Source of the DNA: Lactifluus volemus
Lineage: Eukaryota > Basidiomycota > Agaricomycetes > Russulales > Russulaceae
DNA: 64,000 nt
Assembly: GCA_022376515.1 (NCBI GenBank)
Contig: WTXI01000005.1
Location: 186,001-250,000, forward strand
Direction of reading: 5' to 3'
In this document: piece by piece, positions 46,329 through 58,342 of the stretch
How the letters are laid out: each line of letters begins with the position of its first letter
Numbering within the stretch: position 1 is the stretch's first letter
Notes under the pieces: model-generated
What the model saw: only the letters and a program-made list of their open reading frames with translations
Told to the model about the DNA's origin: nothing
Database searches by the model: none
Position numbers and translations under genes: made by a program

Positions 46329-46646
46329 AAGATATCTTGAGATCGTCCCCTACCTTTATATGCATTGACACCACAGCTCTATCCATGTCATGATTTGTTG
46401 TATTGTAAAACGACTGTACTACTGTGACATGAATCATCACCCCGACCTTATATCCGTTCCCCGCATCGTCCAATATTGTGCGCGCTACCTTTTCTGCCAA
46501 TAAAGCCACATTGACAATGGCACCAAAAACGTCGGCCACGACCACACACATGAGCAAAAGGTAATGAGGATGCGTTTTTTCTTTTTCTTTTGTATCACCC
46601 AAAAAAGGTCAACAAAGGTACGTATACGACATGCCGGGTGTCATCA

Positions 46647-49081
46647 TCAAGTAGTTGGGGTCGACTCGGCCTGCACAAGCCGTACCTCGCGCTCTATCGC
46701 CTCCGCCATCTCAGTCGCGGCCGCTTCGGTAGCCACGCGGAGACGGTACTGTACGGTTTGCGTGTCCTTGCCCGGTGACGTGATATGGCCGGTGAACGCG
46801 ACCGTCTTGCCCGTGCGCTTTGGCAACAATCCGGTGTATATGCGGAAGTTCTACCGTGGACGATGAGATTCACACCCAGAGTCATGTAAGAGATAGGATG
46901 ACGCACAATGATGATTTTGCCTGTGGCGCTGGAGCGCAAGATGACCCGTCGCGCGTTGGTCTCCTTGTGTTTCTTGAGACGAAGCATACCTACAAACAAG
47001 GAGATCAAAAAGGATGAAACCAAAAAGATAAGAGAGACAAAGGACGCACCGATACCCATCTCTGACCACGTATGTGCGCCTTCGCGGTCCGTCGTGAACT
47101 TGAACACCTTGGACTTGACCGTATACGTCGTCTCCTCGTCCTCCTCACCGTCCCCTTCTCCACCATGAAGACCAGGCGACTGCGTCCTCGCGAGTGCCTC
47201 TTCATCCAGCGACCCTTCCGTCGCAGGCGTGTCTGCACGCGGCGCAGCCGAAGAAGCGACATCGACATGCGGCGTAGACCCGGGTGCAGGTGTGGTACCG
47301 GTCGAGCCCGCAGGTGCGGGTGCGGGTGCGGGTGTGGGTGCAGATCCAAAGATCGAACTGGAAGCAGGCGACGAGGTGCGCGACGGCGAGCCAAACGAAA
47401 AGCCGACGTTGCCTGCCTTGGGTGGGGGCGAACCTTCGCTCGCCCCGGTCGATGCGACGCCGAACCCGAACGAAGCGGGTGTCGTCGTGGACGACGTGGT
47501 GCCGAAGCTAAAGGGCGACGGTTTTGCAGACGAACCAAAGGAAGTCCCAAACACGCTGCCTATTGGCGGCAGCGATGGTTTGCTACTGCTGTCCTTCTCC
47601 TTCTCTCCTTCTTTTTCCTTGTCCTTGTCGGATTTTGTTGTTGCAGAACCAAATATACTGCCTGGAGTGGATGCGCCCACGGTATCTCCAAACAACTTTG
47701 TGCCAGAGACACTAGAGAAGGGAGATGGCCCCACCGCAGGGGCCGACAAAGCTGATCCGTCTTTGTCCTTGTCCTCCGATGCCGACTTATCTGGGCCGAA
47801 AAGAGTAGAGGTCTTCGGAGGATTACCAAAGAGTGAGGTGCTAGAACTGGGCTGACTGCTGCCGAAAGGAAGTGTGCTTGCCGTGGAGCCAGCGGCTGGG
47901 GACGTTCCGAATGCGAAAGCGGACTTCAACGGAGGGGTAGATTCGGCTTCCTTGGACATGAAAGGCGTGGTTGATTTAAAGAGGGAGGAAGAGGAAGTCC
48001 CAAACCCGGACGATGGTGATGACGAGGTTACGCCCGCTGGCTTAGAGTCTGAGGATGTCGATGACGCTGCAGGGAAATTAAAAAAGGACGACTTTGCCCC
48101 AGACGCTGAAAGAGTGGGCGTAAAACTAGTAAAACCACTCGCCGGTGCAGCAGAACTCAAGGGAGCTGACGGAGCAGAAAAGGCTGTAAAGCCTGTCGAC
48201 ATGGTGGTGGGCGCAGAGGTTGCGGGCTTGCCAAAGGAAAGCGGCGCAGCCGGAATGGAAGGTTTAGTTGACAGAGTTGAAGTGCTCTGCGTCGTTGGCT
48301 GAAATGATTTGCCATCATACTCTTGTTGGACCGAGATACGGTGCTTTTTGTATTGTTCTAGTATGTCCGCGACGTCTACAAAAGGATCAGACTCGATTGC
48401 CTTGGAGACAGCAGAGAGTAATGAGGAATTGAGTCCGCGGAGGGAAGTGTAGTACTTGAGCGCGACTTCATCGGTGTCGCCAGACGCATCCGGTTTTGGT
48501 GTCTCGGATGGTAAAACTGGCTTAGCGCCCGCGGTGGAAGAAGGACCAAGGAAGGACGCAAATTTCTTGGTCGCATTCGATGCAGAATCTGAGACGACTG
48601 GAGGCGAGAGCTGTGGCGCCTCTGCTGACTTGTGAGGTGTGCCAGCCAGTGTGGAAGGGGCGAACGTGAACGGAGTGGTTGCACCCCCTGTTGACCCGAA
48701 TCCCGAAAAGGTACTAAATTTTGGTGTCACAGCCGGCTGGTAGTGACATGTTAGCGAAAGTGAGGAGTTGAAGAACTGGGGCGTACATTGGAGCTACTTG
48801 GTGGTGGAGGAACTCCCGAGGCTGGTGCGACGGCAGGGCTTCTTCGCTTGGGAAGACCGCGTATCCTACAAAGGGGCTGAGTTTGAGGAAGAAAAGAAGA
48901 GTAAAGAACGTACTCCCGCTTTGCCAAGTCAGAATCTTTGGCCAGTTGAAAACCAGTTTGGACTTCCTGCTTGCATGTAACTCAGTCGGACGCGTGAAAA
49001 ATTCGAGATGACACTGCGCACCTCAACTTGATCGTCTGGATCATCGTCCTTGGATAGTTGTTTCTCTGCACCGCGCTTCAT
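46647..49081 (-). CDS. NUP2: FG nucleoporin with C-terminal Ran-binding domain (Nup2/Nup50 type)
   Basis: Nup2/Nup50 docks importin-alpha cargo complexes at the nuclear basket and binds RanGTP. ATG at 49081 starts MKRGAEKQLSKDDDPDDQVE. The next exons give EVQTGFQLAKDSDLAKRE and IRGLPKRRSPAVAPAS, the importin-alpha-binding segment of the family. The large exon (up to about 48,730) carries VALKYYTSLRGLNSSLLSAV and DILEQYKKHRISVQQEYDGK, then dozens of FG/FGxx motifs (SLFGNPPKTSTLFG, GSVFGTSFGSS, IFGSAPTPAPAPAP). The acidic EGDGEEDEETTYTVKSKVFK leads into the Ran-binding domain, which finishes TGHITSPGKDTQTVQYRLRV and EAAATEMAEAIERE with a TGA at 46647-46649. It is divergent with the SPT23/MGA2 gene across about 400 bp. 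Confidence 0.9.
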
Positions 49082-49479
49082 TAAAACTGGTGGTAGGCCA
49101 ACGAATATATATAGTGAGGAGGGGGAAGTGTTGAACGCGCCGCTCAATGTACGTTGTAGTGACGCGCCTCTGCAGCGTGTTTTACATAATCAAACTCTCT
49201 CCAGGTACAGGATCAATAGTTTTAAATTGACAGACGCGGCCTCAAGCGTTGTGATTTCGATGCAAATGATCCACAGACATTATTCGTCCCAAGTATTCGT
49301 CTGTCGCTACAGTAACGTGTTGTGTGAACGAATAAATCCGGAAGATATATGATTGGCTCTTGATTTTTTCGGAAACCGTGGTGGAGCGGGAAATTGAGTC
49401 GTACGTAATTAGGTGTTACCACAGTTATCTTGCTTCCGCCTCTTACCCCCATTCACCCTCTTTCTTTCTTTCGTTAATC
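49082..49479. promoter_or_regulatory. Divergent promoter region, NUP2 and SPT23/MGA2
   Basis: 398 bp separate the two starts. The 60 bp before 49480 are C/T rich (cttaccccc, accctctttctttctttcg), the usual look of basidiomycete core promoters. No specific site is named. Confidence 0.45.
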
Positions 49480-52400
49480 ATGCCCTCCTCATCATCTTCG
49501 CAGGCTGCTACTGTCTCTCGTTCTCCATCTCCCACGACTCCTTCAACTCCTGATTCACCTGATGACTTCCAAGTCGCTTCTACCGCTGACTTCTCCACAT
49601 GGTATAAAACGCTACCGCCAGAACCGACTTCTCCCTCATATTTGGACGAGAACTCACCCCATTTTTTCAACAACACAACTAAAGAAGATAGCACGAATAT
49701 TCTCTCGCTGGATGACCTTATCCAAGACTATGCCTATGACGAGTAGGTTTCCTCATTTTAAGCTCGGCGCACGTGTCGGCCTTAATCACCACGTTAGTTC
49801 TTTATCCCCGGCTCAATCTACTGTTGCTGTTGCAATTCCTATCACTCCCCCCAACGTCCCCAACTCTCCCACCTCCGCCTCTCCCTCTATCTCACCACCT
49901 CAGTCCTTTATGAATTCACCCACAGTCCACATGATTCCCCCAAGAATCCCCTTATCCTTGACAAAACCTGTCCCACCTCCAGCCTCACAGCCGCGTAAAA
50001 AGGATCTATCAACTTCTCAAAGAATCGTATATCCATCAAAGGACTCGTGCTCAAAGTTCGTTTCTTTCAACCTATCCGGCACTCTCCCGATTTGGCTACT
50101 CACTCTCCCTCACTCCTCGGTAGCCTTGCTATAATGATTCCCAGCATACCAGAGGGCGGTACAAAGTCTCGTGTAGAGACCCAGGTCCGCGTCACCGTCG
50201 ATCTCGCCTATGCAAGCGCTGCTGCGGGGGAGCAACCCTCCCAATATGACCGTGTTGGTTCGTGGAAATGGTTGAGACTACCCAAGGGTACCGCAACTAA
50301 GAAGAGAACGCGAAAGGAGGGAAAGATTGGTGTGCCCTTTTTTCTTACCACGCCTCAGCATTCATTTACGTCTAGCGTAGAAGCATTGGCCGAAGACACA
50401 CTCCAGCTTGGCGTAGAGATAACGTGTGCATCATCACCTCATTCTCGCGTTGTTTGTTGTTCTAGTTGTCAGGGTCGCGAGGTGGATTTTTTTTCCCCTG
50501 TTTCTGATCGACTCCTCATATTCCTTTTTTTTTTTCTCGCGAAGGCAAAGCGTGTCGCCCGAAAACTGGCACAGCGTGTACGCCCCCAACGGTGCGAATC
50601 TGACTCGCCGGAGGTGGCAAATACTGCCGCTGATGGTGCAATTGAGTCATTCAACATAGTTCAATTCAACTGTCCTGAAGTGCTCAACTTCTCCTCTGGC
50701 ACTGTCATCTTCCCACTCCGTATCACTTGTTACTGCCGCCATCACCGCGAACGCGTTGGATTCCATGTTCACTTCACCATGTCCGATCATGCTGGTAGGG
50801 TTGTCGGCACGGGGACTACACATCCAATCATGATCACAGATGACCATAAGAGCACCGGCGCAAATTCAAAGCAGCCTCCCCCTCCCGAAGCAGATTGGTC
50901 CCAGGTATCTGGCGACGGTGCCCCAGAAAAGGCAACCTCCTCCAAGCGCAAGAAAACACACTCCTCGGAGACAACCTTGGATCAGGGTAAAAAGAGGCTT
51001 AAACTAAATGCCACCGGCACTTCTCGCCGCGAGTCTAAGGGAATTTCCCGAAGAAGCAGTTCGGGCAGCTTGAACTCACCGTCTGTCTTCACGTCCGCCC
51101 TTCCTACAAGGGCAACGACACCTTCTCAGCCCGCCAGTTCTGGACCTCCTAGTCAGTTTAGTGGCACGGCTCCGCCTTCACCACGCGCTTTCGGTAGTTT
51201 CATTGCTTCGAATGCGGAAGTATCTTTACCTTCGCCCAGATCTTCGGTCGCTTCGCCTTGTGGCCCCGAGACTTCTAACATCGACGGGCCCGAGCAATGC
51301 CTATCGCTACCTGAAATGGCACTATTGGCGGTCGCAGAGCGTGGTGTCTCTCCGTCGACCTTCTTACCTACCGCCCCTCCGTCTCCCGTAGCTGTCTCTG
51401 TCCCACAATACCGACTCTTACAAGACACTCTGACGTCGACTTCGCTTCCTTTTATGTTCTTCCCTGAGCCCCATCCGATGACGCCGCCTCCGCATCCGCG
51501 CATCCATCGACTCATTCCATCATCGGGCCCGATCATTGGGGGAATTGAGGTTACGGTACTTGGATCAAATTTCCATCCTTCACTGCAACTCCAGTGCATC
51601 TTTGGGGATGTTGTGGCGAGTTCTACCCAACGATGGAGTGACAACACACTTGTTTGCATTCTGCCGCCTCGCGCAACATCGGGTGTGGTTGCAGTATGGT
51701 TTAACGGGTTGCAGAAGGAAGATGATGGCACACCACCGTGCTTATTCACCTACACAGATGAATCAGACCGCGCACTGTCCGTTCTTCTGTTTTATGAACT
51801 GTTTTACCTTGCTAATACTTCGGGGGCAACAGGATGGAACTAGCACTTCAGGTCGTTGGCCTCAAAATGACGGGAAAATTGGAAGATGCGAAAAGCGTTG
51901 CCATGCGTATTGTTGGGCCTGCGAATGAGGATACACCTAGTGGATCCAACGCCCCCAACGTGATGCAGCTTTCCACTGACTCCATCTCCATGGGTCTCCG
52001 CTCGGCACTACATCGCATGGGCCCCTGGAGCGGACTGGAGAAGAGGATCATTGACCTTCTATCTCTTCTTGACGTGCGAATCGACACGTCCTCAGGAGTC
52101 ACTCTTGCTGTGGCGATGGAGCACACGACAAGTGGTGGGCAGACGTTGCTGCATTTCGCTGCATTCCTCAAATACCCAACGCTCGTGAGCTTCTTGATTG
52201 AGCATGAAGCGGACAAGGACGCGCGAGACCACAATGGGTACACTGCGCTGCACTTTGCGAGCTTGGTCGGGGCCCAGAGCTGCGCAGCCATCCTTCTCGG
52301 CGCTGGAGCTGATGTGGAAATCGTTAACGTCGAGGGCAAGACAGCTCAAGAATTGGCCAGCTTCGACTTTGCTGATGTGCAGGTTGACGATTCTGCCGCA

Positions 52401-53384
52401 GATGGGGAGTCCCGGTGGGGAGATGGCGAAGATTCTGACGATGAAAGAATTCCCAAACCCGTTCTTTCGCGACGTCCTTCCCGCCGTGGTGTCGAGGTTA
52501 CACCTTCACCCGCATCGGAAGATGACGGCGACGGCCACCACCACGTACAAGCAGAGGTCGGAAAAGAGAAGGGTGACAAGGATGTCGACAAGAAGCGGAC
52601 CCCGACGTTCATGCGTACCATCCGACGGACTCTGGCACGCGTACAGCCAAAAGATGGAATTATGCCGTACATGCCCCATCTCGCTCTCCCGCAACTCTTG
52701 CAACTCCCCGGCATGCCTGTCGTCCCATGGGCCGCACTTCCACAGATGCCGACAGTTTTCCCAGTTTACGTACCTTGGCCAGTGTCCCTCCGCACGTCCA
52801 GGGGCTCAGATACCGACACTGACACGAATGGGCCCGCATCGCCGAAGCGTAAAGTGCGCTCATTGCTGACGCCGCAAGAGTGGCGCGCTCTTCTGGAAGA
52901 CTGGCTCGTGCAAGGACCACCAGCAGCTATGCAAACGCACGACGATGAGGCGCCTCCGGTATACACGCCCCGTGCAGAGGGCGAGGCTGGGCCATCCGGG
53001 GCGGGTTCGTCCTTGTCTGTGTCAGAGCGGCCTATCGCGCGCCCGATAGGATATAACACTGGCCCTGTCCCAGACGATCGGGAGGTTAATGCATATGAGT
53101 ACCTTCCGAGAAAGAAGGCGAAACACAATGGTTTGTTTTGAGTTAATCACCGAAACCCTGTGCTGACTGCTTTTCCTGTTTGTGCAGAGGACCGCATGCT
53201 CCTGTTATTCTGGATCCCCATTCTATTACGTGAGTCAACTCTAGATGCTGCGGTTCAATGTCTTGACGCTGACGCTTGCGCTTCTGCTCTAGTGGCCCTT
53301 TTGTGGGCATTTGTGCACGGGGTACGCATCGCGATTCATTCCGTGCGAACAATGGGACCGTTGAGAGCCCTCTTACGACTCTGA
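49480..53384 (+). CDS. MGA2: Membrane-tethered transcription factor of the Spt23/Mga2 family
   Basis: Spt23/Mga2 are held in the ER membrane, sense lipid packing, and after ubiquitin-dependent processing release a fragment that activates the delta-9 desaturase gene. ATG at 49480 gives MPSSSSSQAATVSRSPSPTT; exon 1 ends in DYAYD. Conserved N-terminal parts are INFSKNRISIKGLVLKVRFF, TKSRVETQVRVTVDLAYA, FNIVQFNCPEVLNFSSGTVI and FPLRITCYCRHHRERVGFHV. An IPT/TIG domain follows (IHRLIPSSGPIIGGIEVTVL through VVAVWFNGLQ), then ankyrin repeats (GGQTLLHFAAFLKYPTLVSF, HNGYTALHFASLVGAQSCAA). At the very end a single span is formed across the last intron (LLLFWIPILLLALLWAFVHG). The stop is at 53384. The frame needs a one-base correction near 50,002 (aaaaagg run). 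Confidence 0.9.
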
Positions 53385-53520
53385 GAGGAAGCTCCGGTTA
53401 AAAAGTCAAATTTTGTATTTTGTGAAGTTGTTGTCGTATCGCTACATTATCACACGATTATGGTATAACTTAGACGGCGAGGGGACAAGTATTTAATTAA
53501 TTCAATTCATGTACCACTTG

Positions 53521-55189
53521 ATGAGTGGAGATCGAGAACAAACAACGTCGGCGCCCTCAACCCCCTTCTACATTGTCGCTGCTCATGGCGGCGCAGGGTA
53601 CCACCCACCCTCGTCCGACTCCTCGATTAGACGCAGCCTCCGCACAGCCCTGTCTTCCACGCTTGCCACCTTCCCCCAAGCCCCCGGCGCAGGCGCAATC
53701 AACAGCACCACCACGTCGTCCACGCTGAACACTGCAACCAGACTCATCGCCGCGCTCGAAGACGACCCCAACTTTAACGCAGGCTACGGCTCGAACCTCA
53801 CCTTTGATGGTGACGTAGAATGCGACGCGGCGCTCATGGACGACTCCAACTCGGACGCGTCGTCGTCATTTGGGTTTGGGAGTGTCGGAGCTGTGAGTGG
53901 CGTGCGTAATCCTGTGATGCTCGCCCGACGCGTGCTAGACGCACGACGACGCCAACGAGGGACGTCGATGTCGATGGGTCGCGTACCGCCGTTGATGTTG
54001 GTGGGTGAGGGAGCTGCAAAGTTTGCGCGTGAGGTTGGTGTGTGTGTGGTTAGAGAGCCTGGAGAGATGGTTGCGCCTAGGGCAAGAGAGGAGTGGCGCG
54101 TTTGGAAGGCGCGATGGGAGCAGGAGGAACGGGAGGTGCTGCAAAGGCACGTTGCAGCAGCAGCTGCTGCTGCCTCCATCGAGGTCGCAGAGCCAGATGC
54201 CAGCGTTGGTGTTGATTCGCTGCATGCGCGGCAGGATACTGTCGGTGCTGTGGTGCTCTTGGATGATGCGGGAGACATCCAGGTCTCCGCTGGAGTGTCG
54301 AGGTGCGAACTTGCTCACGTCGTCGTCGTCATCGCCGTCCATCCCATACGCTTACTCGCGCCTTGTCGACCTTTTTTTTTCAGCGGGGGTCTACTTCTCA
54401 AGCCCTCTGGTCGCGTAGGCGAGGTTCGTCTTTTTTTACGGATTTTTTGTCGTCTGTTCCATCTCTTGGTTTTTGGCTTGTTTTTTTTTTTGGCCCTGCG
54501 CGAAAACTGAACTGAAACTCATCAAAAAGTGGTTTGGTTCTACCATAGGCAGCCGTTTTTGGTGCTGGTTGTTGGGCAGAACGATTGGTTGATGGTCGCA
54601 GCATCGCGTGCAGTGTCTCTGGACAAGGAGAACTTATCATACAGTCTTCCCTTGCCAAAACTTTGGCGGAGAGGATCGCCGCAGCTGGAGCGACCGATGA
54701 TGGCGACACGCATGACATTCTGCAGTCCGTGCTCGTCGATCAATTTTACAGTGCGTACCAAACCTCCGCAAGCAGCGATAAATGAACTTTTGTAAAAACT
54801 CCCTTCTTCTGTTATTATTAGGCAAATGGTATCGACGAGGAGAACATCAACCGGAAGTAGGCGTGCTCCTCCTTACCCAGGGCGTAGATGGGGACCAAGA
54901 CACCACTGGTCCGTAAGCACTCTGCTCGCACCAAGACTCTAAACTTTAGTCTGAAAGGACCTTCAGCTAGACTTTGGTGTGCGTTCACCGCTCAAAGCAT
55001 GGCCGTCGCCTACGCGTCCTCTCGACAACCCAAACCAAAGGTAAGGCACACCCCAACCATTCGAATTCGAACTATCGTCATTAAATGATAATCGATGATC
55101 GCTAGGCTATCGTTTTACGGAACATGACTCATGATTTTGGAAAGGATGATGGTTGCCCGCCGCTATTCATCACCAGCCTACCTTGTTAG
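53521..55189 (+). CDS. TASP1: Taspase-like threonine aspartase (N-terminal nucleophile hydrolase)
   Basis: The asparaginase-2/taspase fold activates itself by cutting before a threonine, which then becomes the nucleophile. ATG at 53521 gives MSGDREQTTSAPSTPFYIVA and AHGGAGYHPPSSDSSIRRSL; the alpha part contains DPNFNAGYGSNLTFDGDVEC and GAVSGVRNPVMLARRVLD. The cleavage site is QDTVGAVVLLDDAGDI with Thr after Asp. Then, across the first intron, come VSSGGLLLKPSGRVGE, AAVFGAGCWAERLVDGRSIA and CSVSGQGELIIQSSLAKTLA. Later exons hold KWYRRGEHQPEVGVLLLTQG and LWCAFTAQSMAVAYASSRQP, ending FITSLPC with the stop at 55187-55189. Exons: 53521-54302, 54384-54423 (40 nt), 54549-54750, from 54822, and two more. 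A ~70-residue charged/alanine-rich insert precedes the nucleophile. The substrate is unknown. Confidence 0.9.
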
Positions 55190-57851
55190 TATGTCGACTT
55201 GGATTGTGTAACATCGTACTCTAAAACTAGTTTCCTTCTTTATTGTATTGGTCACTGAGAGTTTGACAAGACAGGATATGAGGGTACCCACTGTTGAAAA
55301 AAGGGCCTGGTGAAAGCTTGTTAACTTGATGTACAGGGACAGTTTTTATGAATCCCTGAGAGGGGAGGTTGAACATGTATATGTACTTACTGCTCTCCCT
55401 CCAACCCCCTCGAAAGGTAGTAAATACGTTTCGAGGTGGTTGGATGGAGAGCCGTAAGTTACCTTGCTTGCAAGGTTTGCTGCGGGCGATATTCACACGT
55501 GCGTTGCCATAGGAACCATCAAAAGTTTACATGATAATTTTACCGCTCCGAGTTACCTGTACAGTAAATCCCGTCGTCAAACTCCTCTACTTTGTCTGCT
55601 GCATGATTCTCAAGTACCAAATGCATGGCTATGGAACCAATTTGGAGGGAACATGGTCCGCTGTCTCGTAGGCGATCCACGACTGCCATTTCGCCGTATA
55701 CTATGCCAAGGGCGCACCGCGCATCGCTACCGGCACGCGCTCTGAGCCACGATCGCATGCCGTCCCCAACGAAGGTGAGAATGAACGCGAGCTGCCCCGC
55801 CCCGCGTGCAGGATATTCTAGGCAAGGACCGTGTCGGCTCGGCCTGAATCAAGACCCGAGCCTGACCATATTCGTGTGTGTACGAAATTAGAGCTTTTCT
55901 GTTCGACGTCGACCCTACTGCCCTAAATACCTCTTCCCCATCAATCCGCTCTTATATCACGACCATTTTGAATATTGATGGACCTGAGAGACGTGCTTGG
56001 ATGCACGCCGGCTATGAGATCTACCTTGTCCGTTGCACGGCCTAAGACATTGTTGAGGTGCTCCAAACCAGGAACGCACTTGCGCCTAGAGCGTTGGATC
56101 TGGCCCACGTCATTCGGAGGCGGACGTTATTCTTATTGGGCGTTATCAATAGTCGGTGCAATACGAGCGATCCAGCCGTTCAAGTTCATGCAAGGACCAG
56201 TGCAAGGACCGGCGTGGCCCAGACTCTCCCACAACCTCTCAATCGGCCAACCCGGATATGATTGTCCCACTGGCAACTGCAGCCTTCTCTGATCGATCAT
56301 CTTGGACGCGAAGACGCTATGGACCCATTTGGGCCACTGTCTCTGCGGGCGTTTTTGCTGGACACAGCATCGAGTCGATCAGCGGTTCCATATAAATCGG
56401 AGCAGTTTTTGGACAGCTGCCTTTCTATGCACTCCCGAATGCCCCACATATACATTCTGAGCTGGGTTAATTTGTAATCATGCTGCTGCTTTATCTCAGG
56501 CTCCATTGAGTATTATGTGTTCAACAGGTACTTTGGCGTGGCTACGATTCAAATGACCCGTTGTTCTGCACGTAGCTCGTGGTGTAGTACCGGCGGCATA
56601 GAAATCTGTGGGATAAACATCCTCTTCTACCAGCTGTCTTTCACCACGGCCATCTCGTATGGACTCAGCAGGGGACGATCGGATGCGTAACCCCAGCCAG
56701 TAGATAGAGAAGGACAACACGTCTCTGGTTTAAATAACGACAGCTCTGAAAAAAAGGATAGGGACGTAAGGTGACTGTGTTGTTTGCCTCGTGATGGCCT
56801 GTGGCAATGGTGACTTAAAGTTAACATGGTAGCAATGTGGCCTCGCACCTGTAACCATTTGTCAATAGTTTTCAGGGTAAAGGTTGTGAGCTTCACACTG
56901 GGAAGAACAGCTTGTTCACATGGCTATTCAGCTTTCATCTTCCACTGAGGGTACCTCTGAAGTCCGGCATTCAACGCGGCTCAATACTGCAAAGAAGAGG
57001 GGCACTAGGTGGAGGGTGATGGAAACAGTGATCAATAAACCTTGAGCTAGTGGTTCTGTCAGGGGCTACACGCAGCGTGTCTTGGTGGACAATTTGGGAC
57101 TATATGGTACTGTAGATCCATTCAAAGGTACCTTGTTAACTACCCCTATTGCGCTATACAAATGCGGATACAAAAAAAAAAAAAGGTGTTGATAAGTGAG
57201 GAGGCATGCAGAGCCTGAAGGGAATGCACCGGATAGACGGAAATAAGCCACAGTTACTTCCAGACAACACCATGACGACCACCACTGGCCGCGCCGAACA
57301 CGCACTCCACCGGCGCCCCGACAACGTTGTCACAACAGCCGCACAAGACGCCGAAAGCTGCCTGACAAGACGCGATCTCGCACTGACTGACTGGTGATAA
57401 TTTTAGACACATCACAATGCCCCCTGCTGTATTGTACTTTGTAGATCAATGAGAAGGATGAGTGCCTGTGCTTTGGCTTATGGCTTGCGCTTGGACAAAT
57501 TAACTTTTTCCTTCAATTCTGCATTCGTAGAGTACTGGCTTGGATGTACATAGCATACCGTTTAGGAGGTGTGCAAGCGCTGAGCGGTCCACCGAAACAC
57601 TTGCCATCGCCTGGGCTCACACCTCCTTAAAGGCTTTCGTTCACATCCTATGGTCTTGTCTTTATTTCATTTCACAAACTCAGCTGAATGTGCGTGCTAA
57701 AAGGCCTATTCTACTAGTGATGGATCTATCTCGCGAACCTCCTCCTTAAGTTTTTCTCGCCCTGTATTCTGCACAACTGGTCCCCCCTTCTCCAAACGGG
57801 CAGCGGTATCCCAGATCTAGTGAGAATCTGGAACTTTGCCGATAAGACCCT
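55190..57851. other. Gene-poor region with hairpin and unassigned open stretches
   Basis: This is the longest stretch without a recognised gene. A strong imperfect hairpin lies at about 55,392-55,452 (ctctccctccaaccccctcgaaa against tttcgaggtggttggatggagag). Open stretches at 55,540-55,758 (minus, MRSWLRARAGSDARCALGIV) and 55,900-56,480 (plus, LNIDGPERRAWMHAGYEIYL, then RFQL/DHLGREDAMDPFGPL) read partly protein-like. They change frame without introns and match no family I know; they may be an old, broken gene. 56,500-57,850 shows nothing beyond an A14-type tract near 57,170. Confidence 0.4.
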
Positions 57852-58342
57852 TTACTTTGTACAACAGGCGGGAGTGTCCATTAGAGCAGGTTCAAATAAA
57901 GAACAGAAGGGAAGTTCTCCATCTTTACAGTGCTCGAAGTAAGTGGGAGGTGGAGCTGGCTTGCCATCCGGAAACGCTTGCTTGTAAAGCTCAAGCATGC
58001 GACGACTCGCCTCTTGTTCTTTCGCGTCCCATACCGGTGGATTGGGGATCAAACGCGCGCGCGTCGTATTAATCCGTATGTCCCCTTTCGGTATCAGAGG
58101 TTCAAGTTTGCCTATAGATATGAGAGAGGGGAGTGCAAACTAGCAGGCAACTTACGCCACGCAGCTGCCCACGCCTGGTAATACTGCTCCATTTTCGAAG
58201 CCTCAATCTCGCGAATGACTGAGAATATTTGTTCAGTTGGTACATCGATGTCTAGTTTGGTTAGGGCGGCCTCGACGGTGTCGATTGAAAAACAGCCTGG
58301 GGGTGGGGGTGGGGCGAGGGTGGGGCGAGGAGGGAAGTTCAT
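57852..58342 (-). CDS. Unknown small protein, tandem copy 1
   Basis: Starts at ATG 58342 (MNFPPRPTLAPPPPPGCFSI). Exon 1 ends in WAAAW and the GTAAGT intron (about 58,100-58,155) leads to exon 2, which runs KLEPLIPKGDIRINTTRARL, IPNPPVWDAKEQEASRRMLE, LYKQAFPDGKPAPPPTYFEH and ends FEPALMDTPACCTK at 57852. The N-terminal helix block DTVEAALTKLDIDVPTEQIF, SVIREIEASKMEQYYQAW is conserved in copy 2. It is polar, with no membrane span or signal peptide, and a Cys-rich end. Splice sites and the presence of a paralog support a real gene; I do not recognise the family. Confidence 0.6.

Larger units (their letters stand above)
45363..47054. repeat. Duplicated block, right copy
   Basis: Matches 42599-44132 with scattered substitutions, several small indels and one insertion of about 200 bp (about 46,130-46,328). 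It contains the 3' end of the complete NUP2-type gene, so this side is likely to be ancestral. Confidence 0.8.

Noticed and set aside
47072..48302. Long plus-strand frames opposite NUP2
   Set aside because: Reverse reading of the FG-repeat exon; low-complexity composition mirrors the real gene.
52346..53128. Minus-strand frames opposite the ankyrin/C-terminal part of MGA2
   Set aside because: Shadow frames; the plus strand has recognised domains throughout.
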